Notes: generated by a model not told the origin, from the letters alone. A stretch of DNA of 64,000 nt from Osmia lignaria lignaria (GCF_051020975.1 NW_027478158.1:8494001-8558000), one strand, 5' to 3'; shown: positions 22,801 to 36,640, numbered from the stretch's first letter. Numbers and translations are program-made.

Positions 22801-24088
22801 TGATCAGATGCGTAGTTCTCGAGATATATCAAGATATTTAAAAGTTCCGAAGCCGCACCAACATAATAGAGATACAGAAACACCGTGGCCCCTTTCTTTG
22901 AGATAACTCTGCACGATTGCGAGCTGGAAATGCCACTTCCAGTTTAGCTGTGCAGAAGAAGAACAACAAGAAGAAGAAATATCTCGAAATATGTCCGTTA
23001 GGCCCCTTCCCTTGAGATAAATCTGCAAATATCTCGGAAACGAAGCGAGCTATGGCAAAATGTTAAGAGACCGTTTTTGTAGAAAATTAAGTTTCCTACT
23101 TTTTATGTTCTATGATATTTTTCGATCAGAGGCGTAGTTCTCGAGATATATCAAGATATTTAAAAGTTCCGAAGCCGCACCAACATAATAGAGATACAGA
23201 AACACCGTGGCCCCTTTCTTTGAGATAACTCTGCACGATTGCGAGCTGGAAATGCCACTTCCAGTTTAGCTGTGCAGAAGAAGAACAACAAGAAGAAGAA
23301 ATATCTCGAAATATGTCCATCAGGACCCTTCCCTTGAGATAAATCTGCAAATATCTCGGAAACGAAGCGAGCTATGGCAAAATGTTAAGAGACCTTTTTT
23401 GTAGAGAATAATGTTTCCTACAATTTACGCTCTATTATATTTTTTGATCAGAAGCGTAGTTTTCGAGATATATCGATATATTTAAAAGTTCCGAAGCCGC
23501 ACCAACATAATAGAGATACAGAAACACCGTGGCCCCTTTCTTTGAGATAACTCTGCACTATTGCGACCGGCAAATGCCACTTCCAGCTTAGCTGTGCAGA
23601 AGAAGAACAACAAGAAGAAGAAATATCTCGAAATATGTCCGTCAGGCCCCTTCCCTTGAGATATATGTGCAAATATCTCGGAAACGAAGCGAGCTATGGC
23701 AAAATGTTAAGAGACCGTTTTTGTAGAGAATTAAGTTTCCTACTTTTTATGTTCTATGATATTTTTCCATCAGTAGCGTAGTTCTCGAGATATATCAAGA
23801 TATTTAAAAGTTCCGAAGCCGCACCAACATAATAGAGATACAGAAACACCGTGGCCCCTTTCTTTGAGATAACTCTGCACGATTGCGAGCTGGAAATGCC
23901 ACTTCCAGTTTAGCTGTGCAGAAGAAGAACAACAAGAAGAAGAAATATCTCGAAATATGTCCATCAGGACCCTTCCCTTGAGATAAATCTGCAAATATCT
24001 CGGAAACGAAGCGAGCTATGGCAAAATGTTAAGAGACCTTTTCTGTAGAGAATTATGTTTCCTACAATTTATGTTCTATGATATTTTT

Positions 24089-25376
24089 TGATCAGAAGCG
24101 TAGTTTTCGAGATATATCGAGATATTTAAAAGTTCCGAAGCCGCACCAACATAATAGAGATACAGAAACACCGTGGCCCCTTTCTTTGAGATAACTCTGC
24201 ACTATTGCGAGCTGCAAATGCCACTTCCAGCTTAGCTGTGCAGAAGAAGAACAACAAGAAGAAGAAATATCTCGAAATATGTCCGTCAGGCCCCTTCCCT
24301 TGAGATAAATATGCAAATATCTCGGAAACGAAGCGAGGTATGGCAAAATGTTAAGAGACCTTTTTTGTAGAGAATTAAGTTTCCTACTTTTTATGTTCTA
24401 TGATATTTTTTGATCAGATGCGTAGTTCTCGAGATATATCAAGATATTTAAAAGTTCCGAAGCCGCACCAACATAATAGAGATACAGGAACACCGTGGCC
24501 CCTTTCTTTGAGATAACTCTGCACTATTGCGAGCTGCAAATGCCACTTCCAGCTTAGCTGTGCAGAGGAAGAACAACAAGAAGAAGAAATATCTCGAAAT
24601 ATGTCCGTCAGGCCAGTTCCTTTGAGCTGAATCTGCAAATATCTCGGAAACGAAGCGAGCTATGGCAAAATGTTAAGAGACGTTTTTTGTAGAGAATTAT
24701 GTTTCCTACAATTTATGTTCTATGATATTTTTTGATCAGAAGCGTAGTTTTCGAGATATATCGAGATATTTAAAAGTTCCGAAGCCGCACCAACATAATA
24801 GAGATACAGAAACACCGTGGCCCCTTTCTTTGAGATAACTCTGCACTATTGCGAGCTGCAAATGCCACTTCCAGCTTAGCTGTGCAGAAGAAGAACAACA
24901 AGAAGAAGAAATATCTCGAAATATGTCCGTCAGGCCCCTTCCCTTGAGATAAATATGCAAATATCTCGGAAACGAAGCGAGGTATGGCAAAATGTTAAGA
25001 GACCTTTTTTGTAGAGAATTAAGTTTCCTACTTTTTATGTTCTATGATATTTTTTGATCAGATGCGTAGTTCTCGAGATATATCAAGATATTTAAAAGTT
25101 CCGAAGCCGCACCAACATAATAGAGATACAGGAACACCGTGGCCCCTTTCTTTGAGATAACTCTGCACTATTGCGAGCTGCAAATGCCACTTCCAGCTTA
25201 GCTGTGCAGAGGAAGAACAACAAGAAGAAGAAATATCTCGAAATATGTCCGTCAGGCCAGTTCCTTTGAGCTGAATCTGCAAATATCTCGGAAACGAAGC
25301 GAGCTATGGCAAAATGTTAAGAGACGTTTTTTGTAGAGAATTATGTTTCCTACAATTTATGTTCTATGATATTTTT
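24089..25376. repeat. Dimer tandem duplication, 644 bp, two copies
   Basis: Units 24089-24732 are repeated almost unchanged at 24733-25376. Both second units share gatacaggaacacc, a change not seen elsewhere nearby, and both first units share gcgaggtatgg. This is among the youngest events in the window. Confidence 0.88.
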
Positions 25377-26342
25377 TGATCAGAAGCGTAGTTTTCGAGA
25401 TATATCGAGATATTTAAAAGTTCCGAAGACGCACCAACATAATAGAGATACAGAAACACCGTGGCCCCTTTCTTTGAGATAACTGTGCACTAGTGCGAGC
25501 CGCAAATGCCACTTCCAGCTTAGCTGTGCAGAAGAAGAACAACAAGAAGAAGAAATATCTTGAAATATGTCCGTCAGGCCCCTTCCCTTGAGATATATGT
25601 GCAAATATCTCGGAAACGAAGCGAGCTATGGCAAAATGTTAAGAGACCGTTTTTGTAGAGAATTAAGTTGCCTACTTTTCATGTTCTATGATATTTTTTG
25701 ATCAGACGCGTAGTTCTCGAGATATATCAAGATATTTAAAAGTTCCGAAGCCGCACCAACATAATAGAGATACAGAAACACCGTGGCCCCTTTCTTTGAG
25801 ATAACTCTGCACTATTGCGAGCTGCAAATGCCACTTCGAGCTTAGCTGTGCAGAAGAAGAACAACAAGAAGAAGAAATATCTCGAAATATGTCCGTCAGA
25901 CCCCTTCCCTTGAGATGAATCTGCAAATATCTCGGAAACGAAGCGAGCTATGGCAAAATGTTAAGAGACCTTTTTTGTAGACAATAATGTTTCCTACAAT
26001 TTATGTTCTATGATATTTTTTGATCAGAAGCGTAGTTCTCGAGATATATCAAGATATTTAAAAGTTCCGAAGCCGCACCAACATAATAGAGATACAGAAA
26101 CACCGTGGCCCCTTTCTTTGAGATAACTCTGCACTAGTGCGAGCCGCAAATGCCACTTCCAGCTTAGCTGTGCAGAAGAAGAACAACAAGAAGAAGAAAT
26201 ATCTCGAAATATGTCCGTCAGGCCCCTTCCCTTGAGATAAATATGCAAATATCTCGGAAACGAAGCGAGCTATGGCAAAATGTTAAGAGACCTTTTTTGT
26301 AGAGAATTAAGTTTCCTACTTTTTATGTTCTATGATATTTTT
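25377..26342. repeat. Trimer block, second copy
   Basis: This matches 21835-22800 unit for unit, including the rare cacttcgagc and tagacaataatg marks. It sits directly after the 644-bp dimer duplication, which suggests that duplication increased the spacing to eleven units. Confidence 0.78.
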
Positions 26343-28272
26343 TGATCAGATGCGTAGTTCTCGAGATATATCAAGATATTTAAAAGTTCCGAAGCCGCAC
26401 CAACATAATAGAGATACAGAAACACCGTGGCCCCTTTCTTTGAGATAACTCTGCACTAGTGCGAGCCGCAAATGCCACTTCCAGCTTAGCTGTGCAGAAG
26501 AAGAACAACAAGAAGAAGAAATATCTCGAAATATGTCCGTCAGGCCCCTTCCCTTGAGATAAATCTGCACATATCTCGGAAACGAAGCGAGCTATGGCAA
26601 AATGTCAAGAGACCTTTTCTGTAGAGAATTAAGTGTCCTACTTTTTATCTTCTATGATATTTTTTGATCAGATGCGTAGTTCTCGAGATATATCAAGATA
26701 TTTAAAAGTTCCGAAGCCGCACCAACATAATAGAGATACAGAAACACCGTGGCCCCTCTCTTTGAGATAACTCTGCACTATTGCGAGCTGGAAATGCCAC
26801 TTCCAGTTTAGCTGTGCAGAAGAAGAACAACAAGAAGAAGAAATATCTCGAAATATGTCCGTCAGGCCCCTTCCCTTGAGATAAATCTGCAAATATCGCG
26901 GAAACGAAGAGAGCTATGGCAAAATGTTAAGAGACGTTTTTTGTAGAGAATTAAGTTTCCTACTTTTCATGTTCTATGATGTTTTTTGATCAGATGCGTA
27001 GTTCTCGAGATATATCAAGATATTTAAAAGTTCCGAAGCCGCACCAACATAATAGAGATACAGAAACACCGTGGCCCCTTTCTTTGAGATAACTCTGCAC
27101 TATTGCGAGCTGTAAATGCCACTTCCAGCTTAGCTGTGCAGAAGAAGAACAACAAGAAGAAGAAATATCTCGAAATATGTCCGTCAGGCCCCTTCCCTTG
27201 AGATATATCTGCAAATATCTCGGAAACGAAGTGAGCTATGGCAAAATGTTAAGAGACCTTTTTTGTAGAGAATTGTTTCCTACAATTTATGTTCTATGAT
27301 ATTTTTTGATCGGAAGCGTAGTTTTCGAGATATATCGATATATTTAAAAGTTCCGAAGCCGCACCAACATAATAGAGATACAGAAACACCGTGGCCCCTT
27401 TCTTTGAGATAACTCTGCACTAGTGCGAGCCGCAAATGCCACTTCCAGCTTAGCTGTGCAGAAGAAGAACAACAAGAAGAAGAAGTATCTCGAAATATGT
27501 CCGTCAGGCCCGTTCCTTTGAGCTGAATCTGCAAATATCTCGGAAACAAAGCGAGCTATGGCAAAATGTTAAGAGACGTTTTTTGTAGAGAATTATGTTT
27601 CCTACAATTTATGCTCTATGATATTTTTTGATCAGAAGCGTAGTTTTCGAGATATATCGAGATATTTAAAAGTTCCGAAGCCGCACCAACATAATAGAGA
27701 TACAGAAACACCGTGGCCCCTTTCTTTGAGATAACTCTGCACGATTGCGAGCTGGAAATGCCACTTCCAGTTTAGCTGTGCAGAAGAAGAACAACAAGAA
27801 GAAGAAATATCTCGAAATATGTCCATCAGGACCCTTCCCTTGAGATGAATCTGCAAATATCTCGGAAACGAAGCGAGCTATGGCAAAATGTTAAGAGACC
27901 TTTTTGGTAGAGAATAATGTTTCCTACAATTTACGTTCTATGATATTTTTTGATCAGAAGCGTAGTGTTCGAGATATATCGAGATATTTAAAAGTTCCGA
28001 AGCCGCACCAACATAATAGAGATACAGAAACACCGTGGCCCCTTTCTTTGAGATAACCCTGCACTAGTGCGAGCCGCAAATGCCGCTTCCAGCTTAGCTG
28101 TGCAGAAGAAGAACAACAAGAAGAAGAAATATCTCGAAATATGTCCGTCAGGCCCCTTCCCTTGAGATATATGTGCAAATATCTCGGAAACGAAGCGAGC
28201 TATGGCAAAATGTTAAGAGACCGTTTTTGTAGAGAATTAAGTTTCCTACTTTTTATGTTCTATGATATTTTT

Positions 28273-30848
28273 CCATCAGTAGCGTAGTTCTCGAGATATA
28301 TCAAGATATTTAAAAGTTCCGAAGCCGCACCAACATAATAGAGATACAGAAACACCGTGGCCCCTTTCTTTGAGATAACTCTGCACGATTGCGAGCTGGA
28401 AATGCCACTTCCAGTTTAGCTGTGCAGAAGAAGAACAACAAGAAGAAGAAATATCTCGAAATATGTCCATCAGGACCCTTCCCTTGAGATAAATCTGCAA
28501 ATATCTCGGAAACGAAGCGAGCTATGGCAAAATGTTAAGAGACCTTTTTTGTAGAGAATTATGTTTCCTACAATTTATGTTCTATGATATTTTTTGATCA
28601 GAAGCGTAGTTTTCGAGATATATCGAGATATTTAAAAGTTCCGAAGCCGCACCAACATAATAGAGATACAGAAACACCGTGGCCCCTTTCTTTGAGATAA
28701 CTCTGCACTATTGCGAGCTGCAAATGCCACTTCCAGCTTAGCTGTGCAGAAGAAGAACAACAAGAAGAAGAAATATCTCGAAATATGTCCGTCAGGCCCC
28801 TTCCCTTGAGATAAATATGCAAATATCTCGGAAACGAAGCGAGGTATGGCAAAATGTTAAGAGACGTTTTTTGTAGAGAATTAAGTTTCCTACAATTTAT
28901 GTACTATGATATTTTTTGATCAGAAGCGTAGTTTTCGAGATATATCGAGATATTTAAAAGTTCCGAAGACGCACCAACATAATAGAGATACAGAAACACC
29001 GTGGCCCCTTTCTTTGAGATAACTGTGCACTAGTGCGAGCCACAAATGCCACTTCCAGCTTAGCTGTGCAGAAGAAGAACAACAAGAAGAAGAAATATCT
29101 TGAAATATGTCCGTCAGGCCCCTTCCCTTGAGATATATGTGCAAATATCTCGGAAACGAAGCGAGCTATGGCAAAATGTTAAGAGACCGTTTTTGTAGAG
29201 AATTAAGTTTCCTACTTTTCATGTTCTATGATATTTTTTGATCAGACGCGTAGTTCTCGAGATATATCAAGATATTTAAAAGTTCCGAAGCCGCACCAAC
29301 ATAATAGAGATACAGAAACACCGTGGCCCCTTTCTTTGAGATAACTCTGCACTATTGCGAGCTGTAAATGCCACTTCCAGCTTAGCTGTGCAGAAGAAGA
29401 GCAACAAGAAGAAGAAATATCTCGAAATATGTCCGTCAGGCCCCTTCCCTTGAGATATATGTGCAAATATCTCGGAAACGAAGCGAGCTATGGCAAAATG
29501 TTAAGAGACCGTTTTTGTAGAGAATTAAGTTTCCTACTTTTTATGTTCTATGATATTTTTCCATCAGTAGCGTAGTTCTCGAGATATATCAAGATATTTA
29601 AAAGTTCCGAAGCCGCACCAACATAATAGAGATACAGAAACACCGTGGCCCCTTTCTTTGAGATAACTCTGCACGATTGCGAGCTGGAAATGCCACTTCC
29701 AGTTTAGCTGTGCAGAAGAAGAACAACAAGAAGAAGAAATATCTCGAAATATGTCCATCAGGACCCTTCCCTTGAGATAAATCTGCAAATATCTCGGAAA
29801 CGAAGCGAGCTATGGCAAAATGTTAAGAGACCTTTTTTGTAGAGAATTATGTTTCCTACAATTTATGTTCTATGATATTTTTTGATCAGAAGCGTAGTTT
29901 TCGAGATATATCGAGATATTTAAAAGTTCCGAAGCCGCACCAACATAATAGAGATACAGAAACACCGTGGCCCCTTTCTTTGAGATAACTCTGCACTATT
30001 GCGAGCTGCAAATGCCACTTCCAGCTTAGCTGTGCAGAAGAAGAACAACAAGAAGAAGAAATATCTCGAAATATGTCCGTCAGGCCCCTTCCCTTGAGAT
30101 AAATATGCAAATATCTCGGAAACGAAGCGAGGTATGGCAAAATGTTAAGAGACGTTTTTTGTAGAGAATTATGTTTCCTACAATTTATGTACTATGATAT
30201 TTTTTGATCAGAAGCGTAGTTTTCGAGATATATCGAGATATTTAAAAGTTCCGAAGACGCACCAACATAATAGAGATACAGAAACACCGTGGCCCCTTTC
30301 TTTGAGATAACTGTGCACTAGTGCGAGCCACAAATGCCACTTCCAGCTTAGCTGTGCAGAAGAAGAACAACAAGAAGAAGAAATATCTTGAAATATGTCC
30401 GTCAGGCCCCTTCCCTTGAGATATATGTGCAAATATCTCGGAAACGAAGCGAGCTATGGCAAAATGTTAAGAGACCGTTTTTGTAGAGAATTAAGTTTCC
30501 TACTTTTCATGTTCTATGATATTTTTTGATCAGACGCGTAGTTCTCGAGATATATCAAGATATTTAAAAGTTCCGAAGCCGCACCAACATAATAGAGATA
30601 CAGAAACACCGTGGCCCCTTTCTTTGAGATAACTCTGCACTATTGCGAGCTGTAAATGCCACTTCCAGCTTAGCTGTGCAGAAGAAGAACAACAAGAAGA
30701 AGAAATATCTCGAAATATGTCCGTCAGGCCCCTTCCCTTGAGATAAATCTGCAAATATCTCGGAAACGAAGCGAGCTATGGCAAAATGTTAAGAGACCTT
30801 ATTTGTAGAGAATTAAGTTTCCTACTTTTTATGTTCTATGATATTTTT
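28273..30848. repeat. Tetramer higher-order repeat, 1288 bp, two copies
   Basis: Units 28273-29560 and 29561-30848 match in order. Shared marks are ccatcagtagcg at the start, gtgcgagccacaaatg in the third unit and a tttatgtactatg junction near 28894 and 30182. Differences include aattaag against aattatg before that junction and the end of the fourth unit. Confidence 0.87.
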
Positions 30849-31770
30849 TGATCAGATGCGTAGTTCTCGAGATATATCGAGATATTTAAAAGTTCCGAAG
30901 CCGCACCAACATAATAGAGATACAGAAACACCGTGGCCCCTTTCTTTGAGATAACTCTGCACTATTGCGAGCTGCAAATGCCACTTCCAGCTTAGCTGTG
31001 CAGAAGAAGAACAACAAGAAGAAGAAATATCTCGAAATATGTCCGTCAGGCCCCTTCCCTTGAGATAAATCTGCAACTATCTCGGAAACGAAGCGAGCTA
31101 TGGCAAAATGTTAAGAGACCTTTTTTGTAGAGAATTATGTTTCCTACAAGTTATGTTCTATGATATTTTTTGATCAGAAGCGTAGTTTTCGAGATATATC
31201 AAGATATTTAAAAGTTCCGAAGCCGCACCAACATAATAGAGATACAGATACACCGTGGCCCCTTTCTTTGAGATAACTCTGCACTATTGCGAGCTGCAAA
31301 TGCCACTTCCAGCTTAGCTGTGCAGAAGAAGAACAACAACAAGAAGAAATATCTCGAAATATGTCCGTTAGGCCCCTTCCCTTGAGATAAATCTGCAAAT
31401 ATCTCGGAAACGAAGCGAGCTATGGCAAAATGTTAAGAGACCTTTTTTGTAGAGGATTAAGTTTCCTACTTTTTACGTTGTATGATATTTTTTGATCAGA
31501 TGCGTAGTTTTCGAGATATATCAAGATATTTAAAAGTTCCGAAGCCGCACCAACATAATAGAGATACAGAAACACCGTGGCCCCTTTCTTTGAGATAACT
31601 CTGCACTATTGCGAGCTGCAAATGCCACTTCCAGCTTAGCTGTGCAGAAGAAGAACAACAAGAAGAAGAAATATCTCGAAATATGTCCGTCAGGCCCCTT
31701 CCCTTGAGCTAAATCTGCAAATATCTCGGAAACAATGCGAGCTATGGCAAAATAGTAAGAGATCTTTTTT

Positions 31771-31791
31771 GTAGGAAATTAATTTTCCTAC
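31771..31791. repeat. Perfected GTAGGAAA...TTTCCTAC dyad
   Basis: In this variant unit the tail dyad has eight-base arms that match exactly around a five-base centre. It recurs at 33380-33400, 36597-36617 and 39173-39193. The copy at 34988-35008 has ggaggaaa in the left arm and is imperfect again. The same units also carry aaacaatgcg and aatagtaa changes, so this is one lineage. Confidence 0.8.
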
Positions 31792-32216
31792 TATTTATGT
31801 TCTATGATATTTTTTGATCAGATGCGTAGTTCTCGAGATATATCGAGATATTTAAAAGTTCCGAAGCCGCACCAACATAATAGAGATACAGAAACACCGT
31901 GGCCCCTTTCTTTGAGATAACTCTGCACTATTGCGAGCTGCAAATGCCACTTCCAGCTTAGCTGTGCAGAAGAAGAACAACAAGAAGAAGAAATATCTCG
32001 AAATATGTCCGTCAGGCCCCTTCCCTTGAGATAAATCTGCAACTATCTCGGAAACGAAGCGAGCTATGGCAAAATGTTAAGAGACCTTTTTTGTAGAGAA
32101 TTATGTTTCCTACAAGCTATGTTCTATGGTATTTTTTGATCAGAAGCGTAGTTTTCGAGATATATCGAGATATTTAAAAGTTCCGAAGCCGCACCAACAT
32201 AATAGAGATACAGAAA

Positions 32217-32222
32217 CACGTG
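32217..32222. repeat. CACGTG created by a one-base deletion
   Basis: Loss of one C turns acaccgtgg into acacgtgg and creates the palindrome CACGTG. It recurs at 33826-33831 and 35434-35439 as part of the 5-unit repeat. CACGTG is a known E-box core, but there is no gene nearby and no sign of use; it is listed as a repeat mark. Confidence 0.8.
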
Positions 32223-35200
32223 GCCCCTTTCTTTGAGATAACTCTGCACTATTGCGAGCTGCAAATGCCACTTCCAGCTTAGCTGTGCAGAAGAAGAACA
32301 ACAAGAAGAAGAAATATCTCGAAATATGTCCGTCAGGCCCCTTCCCTTGAGATAAATCTGCAAATATCTCGGAAACGAAGCGAGCTATGGCAAAATGTTA
32401 AGAGACCTTATTTGTAGAGAATTAAGTTTCCTACTTTTTATGTTCTATGATATTTTTTGATCAGATGCGTAGTTCTCGAGATATATCGAGATATTTAAAA
32501 GTTCCGAAGCCGCACCAACATAATAGAGATACAGAAACACCGTGGCCCCTTTCTTTGAGATAACTCTGCACTATTGCGAGCTGCAAATGCCACTTCCAGC
32601 TTAGCTGTGCAGAAGAAGAACAACAAGAAGAGGAAATATCTCGAAATATGTCCGTCAGGCCCCTTCCCTTGAGATAAATCTGCAACTATCTCGGAAACGA
32701 AGCGAGCTATGGCAAAATGTTAAGAGACCTTTTTTGTAGAGAATTATGTTTCCTACAAGTTATGTTCTATGATATTTTTTGATCAGAAGCGTAGTTTTCG
32801 AGATATATCAAGATATTTAAAAGTTCCGAAGCCGCACCAACATAATAGAGATACAGATACACCGTGGCCCCTTTCTTTGAGATAACTCTGCACTATTGCG
32901 AGCTGCAAATGCCACTTCCAGCTTAGCTGTGCAGAAGAAGAACAACAACAAGAAGAAATATCTCGAAATATGTCCGTTAGGCCCCTTCCCTTGAGATAAA
33001 TCTGCAAATATCTCGGAAACGAAGCGAGCTATGGCAAAATGTTAAGAGACCTTTTTTGTAGAGGATTAAGTTTCCTACTTTTTACGTTGTATGATATTTT
33101 TTGATCAGATGCGTAGTTTTCGAGATATATCAAGATATTTAAAAGTTCCGAAGCCGCACCAACATAATAGAGATACAGAAACACCGTGGCCCCTTTCTTT
33201 GAGATAACTCTGCACTATTGCGAGCTGCAAATGCCACTTCCAGCTTAGCTGTGCAGAAGAAGAACAACAAGAAGAAGAAATATCTCGAAATATGTCCGTC
33301 AGGCCCCTTCCCTTGAGCTAAATCTGCAAATATCTCGGAAACAATGCGAGCTATGGCAAAATAGTAAGAGATCTTTTTTGTAGGAAATTAATTTTCCTAC
33401 TATTTATGTTCTATGATATTTTTTGATCAGATGCGTAGTTCTCGAGATATATCGAGATATTTAAAAGTTCCGAAGCCGCACCAACATAATAGAGATACAG
33501 AAACACCGTGGCCCCTTTCTTTGAGATAACTCTGCACTATTGCGAGCTGCAAATGCCACTTCCAGCTTAGCTGTGCAGAAGAAGAACAACAAGAAGAAGA
33601 AATATCTCGAAATATGTCCGTCAGGCCCCTTCCCTTGAGATAAATCTGCAACTATCTCGGAAACGAAGCGAGCTATGGCAAAATGTTAAGAGACCTTTTT
33701 TGTAGAGAATTATGTTTCCTACAAGCTATGTTCTATGGTATTTTTTGATCAGAAGCGTAGTTTTCGAGATATATCGAGATATTTAAAAGTTCCGAAGCCG
33801 CACCAACATAATAGAGATACAGAAACACGTGGCCCCTTTCTTTGAGATAACTCTGCACTATTGCGAGCTGCAAATGCCACTTCCAGCTTAGCTGTGCAGA
33901 AGAAGAACAACAAGAAGAAGAAATATCTCGAAATATGTCCGTCAGGCCCCTTCCCTTGAGATAAATCTGCAAATATCTCGGAAACGAAGCGAGCTATGGC
34001 AAAATGTTAAGAGACCTTATTTGTAGAGAATTAAGTTTCCTACTTTTTATGTTCTATGATATTTTTTGATCAGATGCGTAGTTCTCGAGATATATCGAGA
34101 TATTTAAAAGTTCCGAAGCCGCACCAACATAATAGAGATACAGAAACACCGTGGCCCCTTTCTTTGAGATAACTCTGCACTATTGCGAGCTGCAAATGCC
34201 ACTTCCAGCTTAGCTGTGCAGAAGAAGAACAACAAGAAGAAGAAATATCTCGAAATATGTCCGTCAGGCCCCTTCCCTTGAGATAAATCTGCAACTATCT
34301 CGGAAACGAAGCGAGCTATGGCAAAATGTTAAGAGACCTTTTTTGTAGAGAATTATGTTTCCTACAAGTTATGTTCTATGATATTTTTTGATCAGAAGCG
34401 TAGTTTTCGAGATATATCAAGATATTTAAAAGTTCCGAAGCCGCACCAACATAATAGAGATACAGATACACCGTGGCCCCTTTGTTTGAGATAACTCTGC
34501 ACTATTGCGAGCTGCAAATGCCACTTCCAGCTTAGCTGTGCAGAAGAAGAACAACAAGAAGAAGAAATATCTCGAAATATGTCCGTTAGGCCCCTTCCCT
34601 TGAGATAAATCTGCAAATATCTCGGAAACGAAGCGAGCTATGGCAAAATGTTAAGAGACCTTTTTTGTAGAGGATTAAGTTTCCTACTTTTTATGTTGTA
34701 TGATATTTTTTGATCAGATGCGTAGTTTTCGAGATATATCAAGATATTTAAAAGTTCCGAAGCCGCACCAACATAATAGAGATACAGAAACACCGTGGCC
34801 CCTTTCTTTGAGATAACTCTGCACTATTGCGAGCTGCAAATGCCACTTCCAGCTTAGCTGTGCAGAAGAAGAACAACAAGAAGAAGAAATATCTCGAAAT
34901 ATGTCCGTCAGGCCCCTTCCCTTGAGCTAAATCTGCAAATATCTCGGAAACAATGCGAGCTATGGCAAAATAGTAAGAGATCTTTTTGGAGGAAATTAAT
35001 TTTCCTACTATTTATGTTCTATGATATTTTTTGATCAGATGCGTAGTTCTCGAGATATATCAAGATATTTAAAAGTTCCGAAGCCGCACCAACATAATAG
35101 AGATACAGAAACACCGTGGCCCCTTTCTTTGAGATAACTCTGCACTATTGCGAGCTGTAAATGCCACTTCCAGCTTAGCTGTGCAGAAGAAGAACAACAA

Positions 35201-36640
35201 GAAGAAGAAATATCACGAAATATGTCCGTCAGGCCCCTTCCCTTGAGATAAATCTGCAACTATCTCGGAAACGAAGCGAGCTATGGCAAAATGTTAAGAG
35301 ACCTTTTTTGTAGAGAATTATGTTTCCTACAAGCTATGTTCTATGGTATTTTTTGATCAGAAGCGTAGTTTTCGAGATATATCGAGATATTTAAAAGTTC
35401 CGAAGCCGCACCAACATAATAGAGATACAGAAACACGTGGCCCCTTTCTTTGAGATAACTCTGCACTATTGCGAGCTGCAAATGCCACTTCCAGCTTAGC
35501 TGTGCAGAAGAAGAACAACAAGAAGAAGAAATATCTCGAAATATGTCCGTCAGGCCCCTTCCCTTGAGATAAATCTGCAAATATCTCAGAAACGAAGCGA
35601 GCTATGGCAAAATGTTAAGAGACCTTATTTGTAGAGAATTAAGTTTCCTACTTTTTATGTTCTATGATATTTTTTGATCAGATGCGTAGTTCTCGAGATA
35701 TATCGAGATATTTAAAAGTTCCGAAGCCGCACCAACATAATAGAGATACAGAAACACCGTGGCCCCTTTCTTTGAGATAACTCTGCACTATTGCGAGCTG
35801 CAAATGCCACTTCCAGCTTAGCTGTGCAGAAGAAGAACAACAAGAAGAAGAAATATCTCGAAATATGTCCGTCAGGCCCCTTCCCTTGAGATAAATCTGC
35901 AACTATCTCGGAAACGAAGCGAGCTATGGCAAAATGTTAAGAGACCTTTTTTGTAGAGAATTATGTTTCCTACAAGTTATGTTCTATGATATTTTTTGAT
36001 CAGAAGCGTAGTTTTCGAGATATATCAAGATATTTAAAAGTTCCGAAGCCGCACCAACATAATAGAGATACAGATACACCGTGGCCCCTTTCTTTGAGAT
36101 AACTCTGCACTATTGCGAGCTGCAAATGCCACTTCCAGCTTAGCTGTGCAGAAGAAGAACAACAAGAAGAAGAAATATCTCGAAATATGTCCGTTAGGCC
36201 CCTTCCCTTGAGATAAATCTGCAAATATCTCGGAAACGAAGCGAGCTATGGCAAAATGTTAAGAGACCTTTTTTGTAGAGGATTAAGTTTCCTACTTTTT
36301 ATGTTGTATGATATTTTTTGATCAGATGCGTAGTTTTCGAGATATATCAAGATATTTAAAAGTTCCGAAGCCGCACCAACATAATAGAGATACAGAAACA
36401 CCGTGGCCCCTTTCTTTGAGATAACTCTGCACTATTGCGAGCTGCAAATGCCACTTCCAGCTTAGCTGTGCAGAAGAAGAACAACAAGAAGAAGAAATAT
36501 CTCGAAATATGTCCGTCAGGCCCCTTCCCTTGAGCTAAATCTGCAAATATCTCGGAAACAATGCGAGCCATGGCAAAATAGTAACAGATCTTTTTTGTAG
36601 GAAATTAATTTTCCTACTATTTATGTTCTATGATATTTTT

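Larger units (their letters stand above)
20547..30848. repeat. Mosaic zone, 32 units of all classes
   Basis: Thirty-two units of classes A, B, C and D are interleaved. Marks such as ccatcagtagcg (21191, 23767, 28273, 29561), gaagacgcacc, atatcttgaaatatg and gcgaggtatgg recur at 2- to 11-unit spacing. One unit (26987) is 320 bp, with two bases lost in gagaattgtttcc. Duplications of two, three and four units are listed separately; no single period covers the zone. Confidence 0.8.
30849..36640. repeat. 5-unit higher-order repeat, ~1609 bp, 3.6 copies
   Basis: Copies start at 30849, 32458, 34067 and 35675, the last incomplete (three units). In each copy, unit 2 has cagatacacc, unit 3 has gagctaaatc, aaacaatgcg and aatagtaagag or a near form, and unit 5 has a one-base loss giving aaacacgtgg. 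Periods are 1609, 1609 and 1608 bp. All units are class B. The cleanest regular higher-order repeat in the window, it continues with diverged members to about 36962. Confidence 0.92.
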
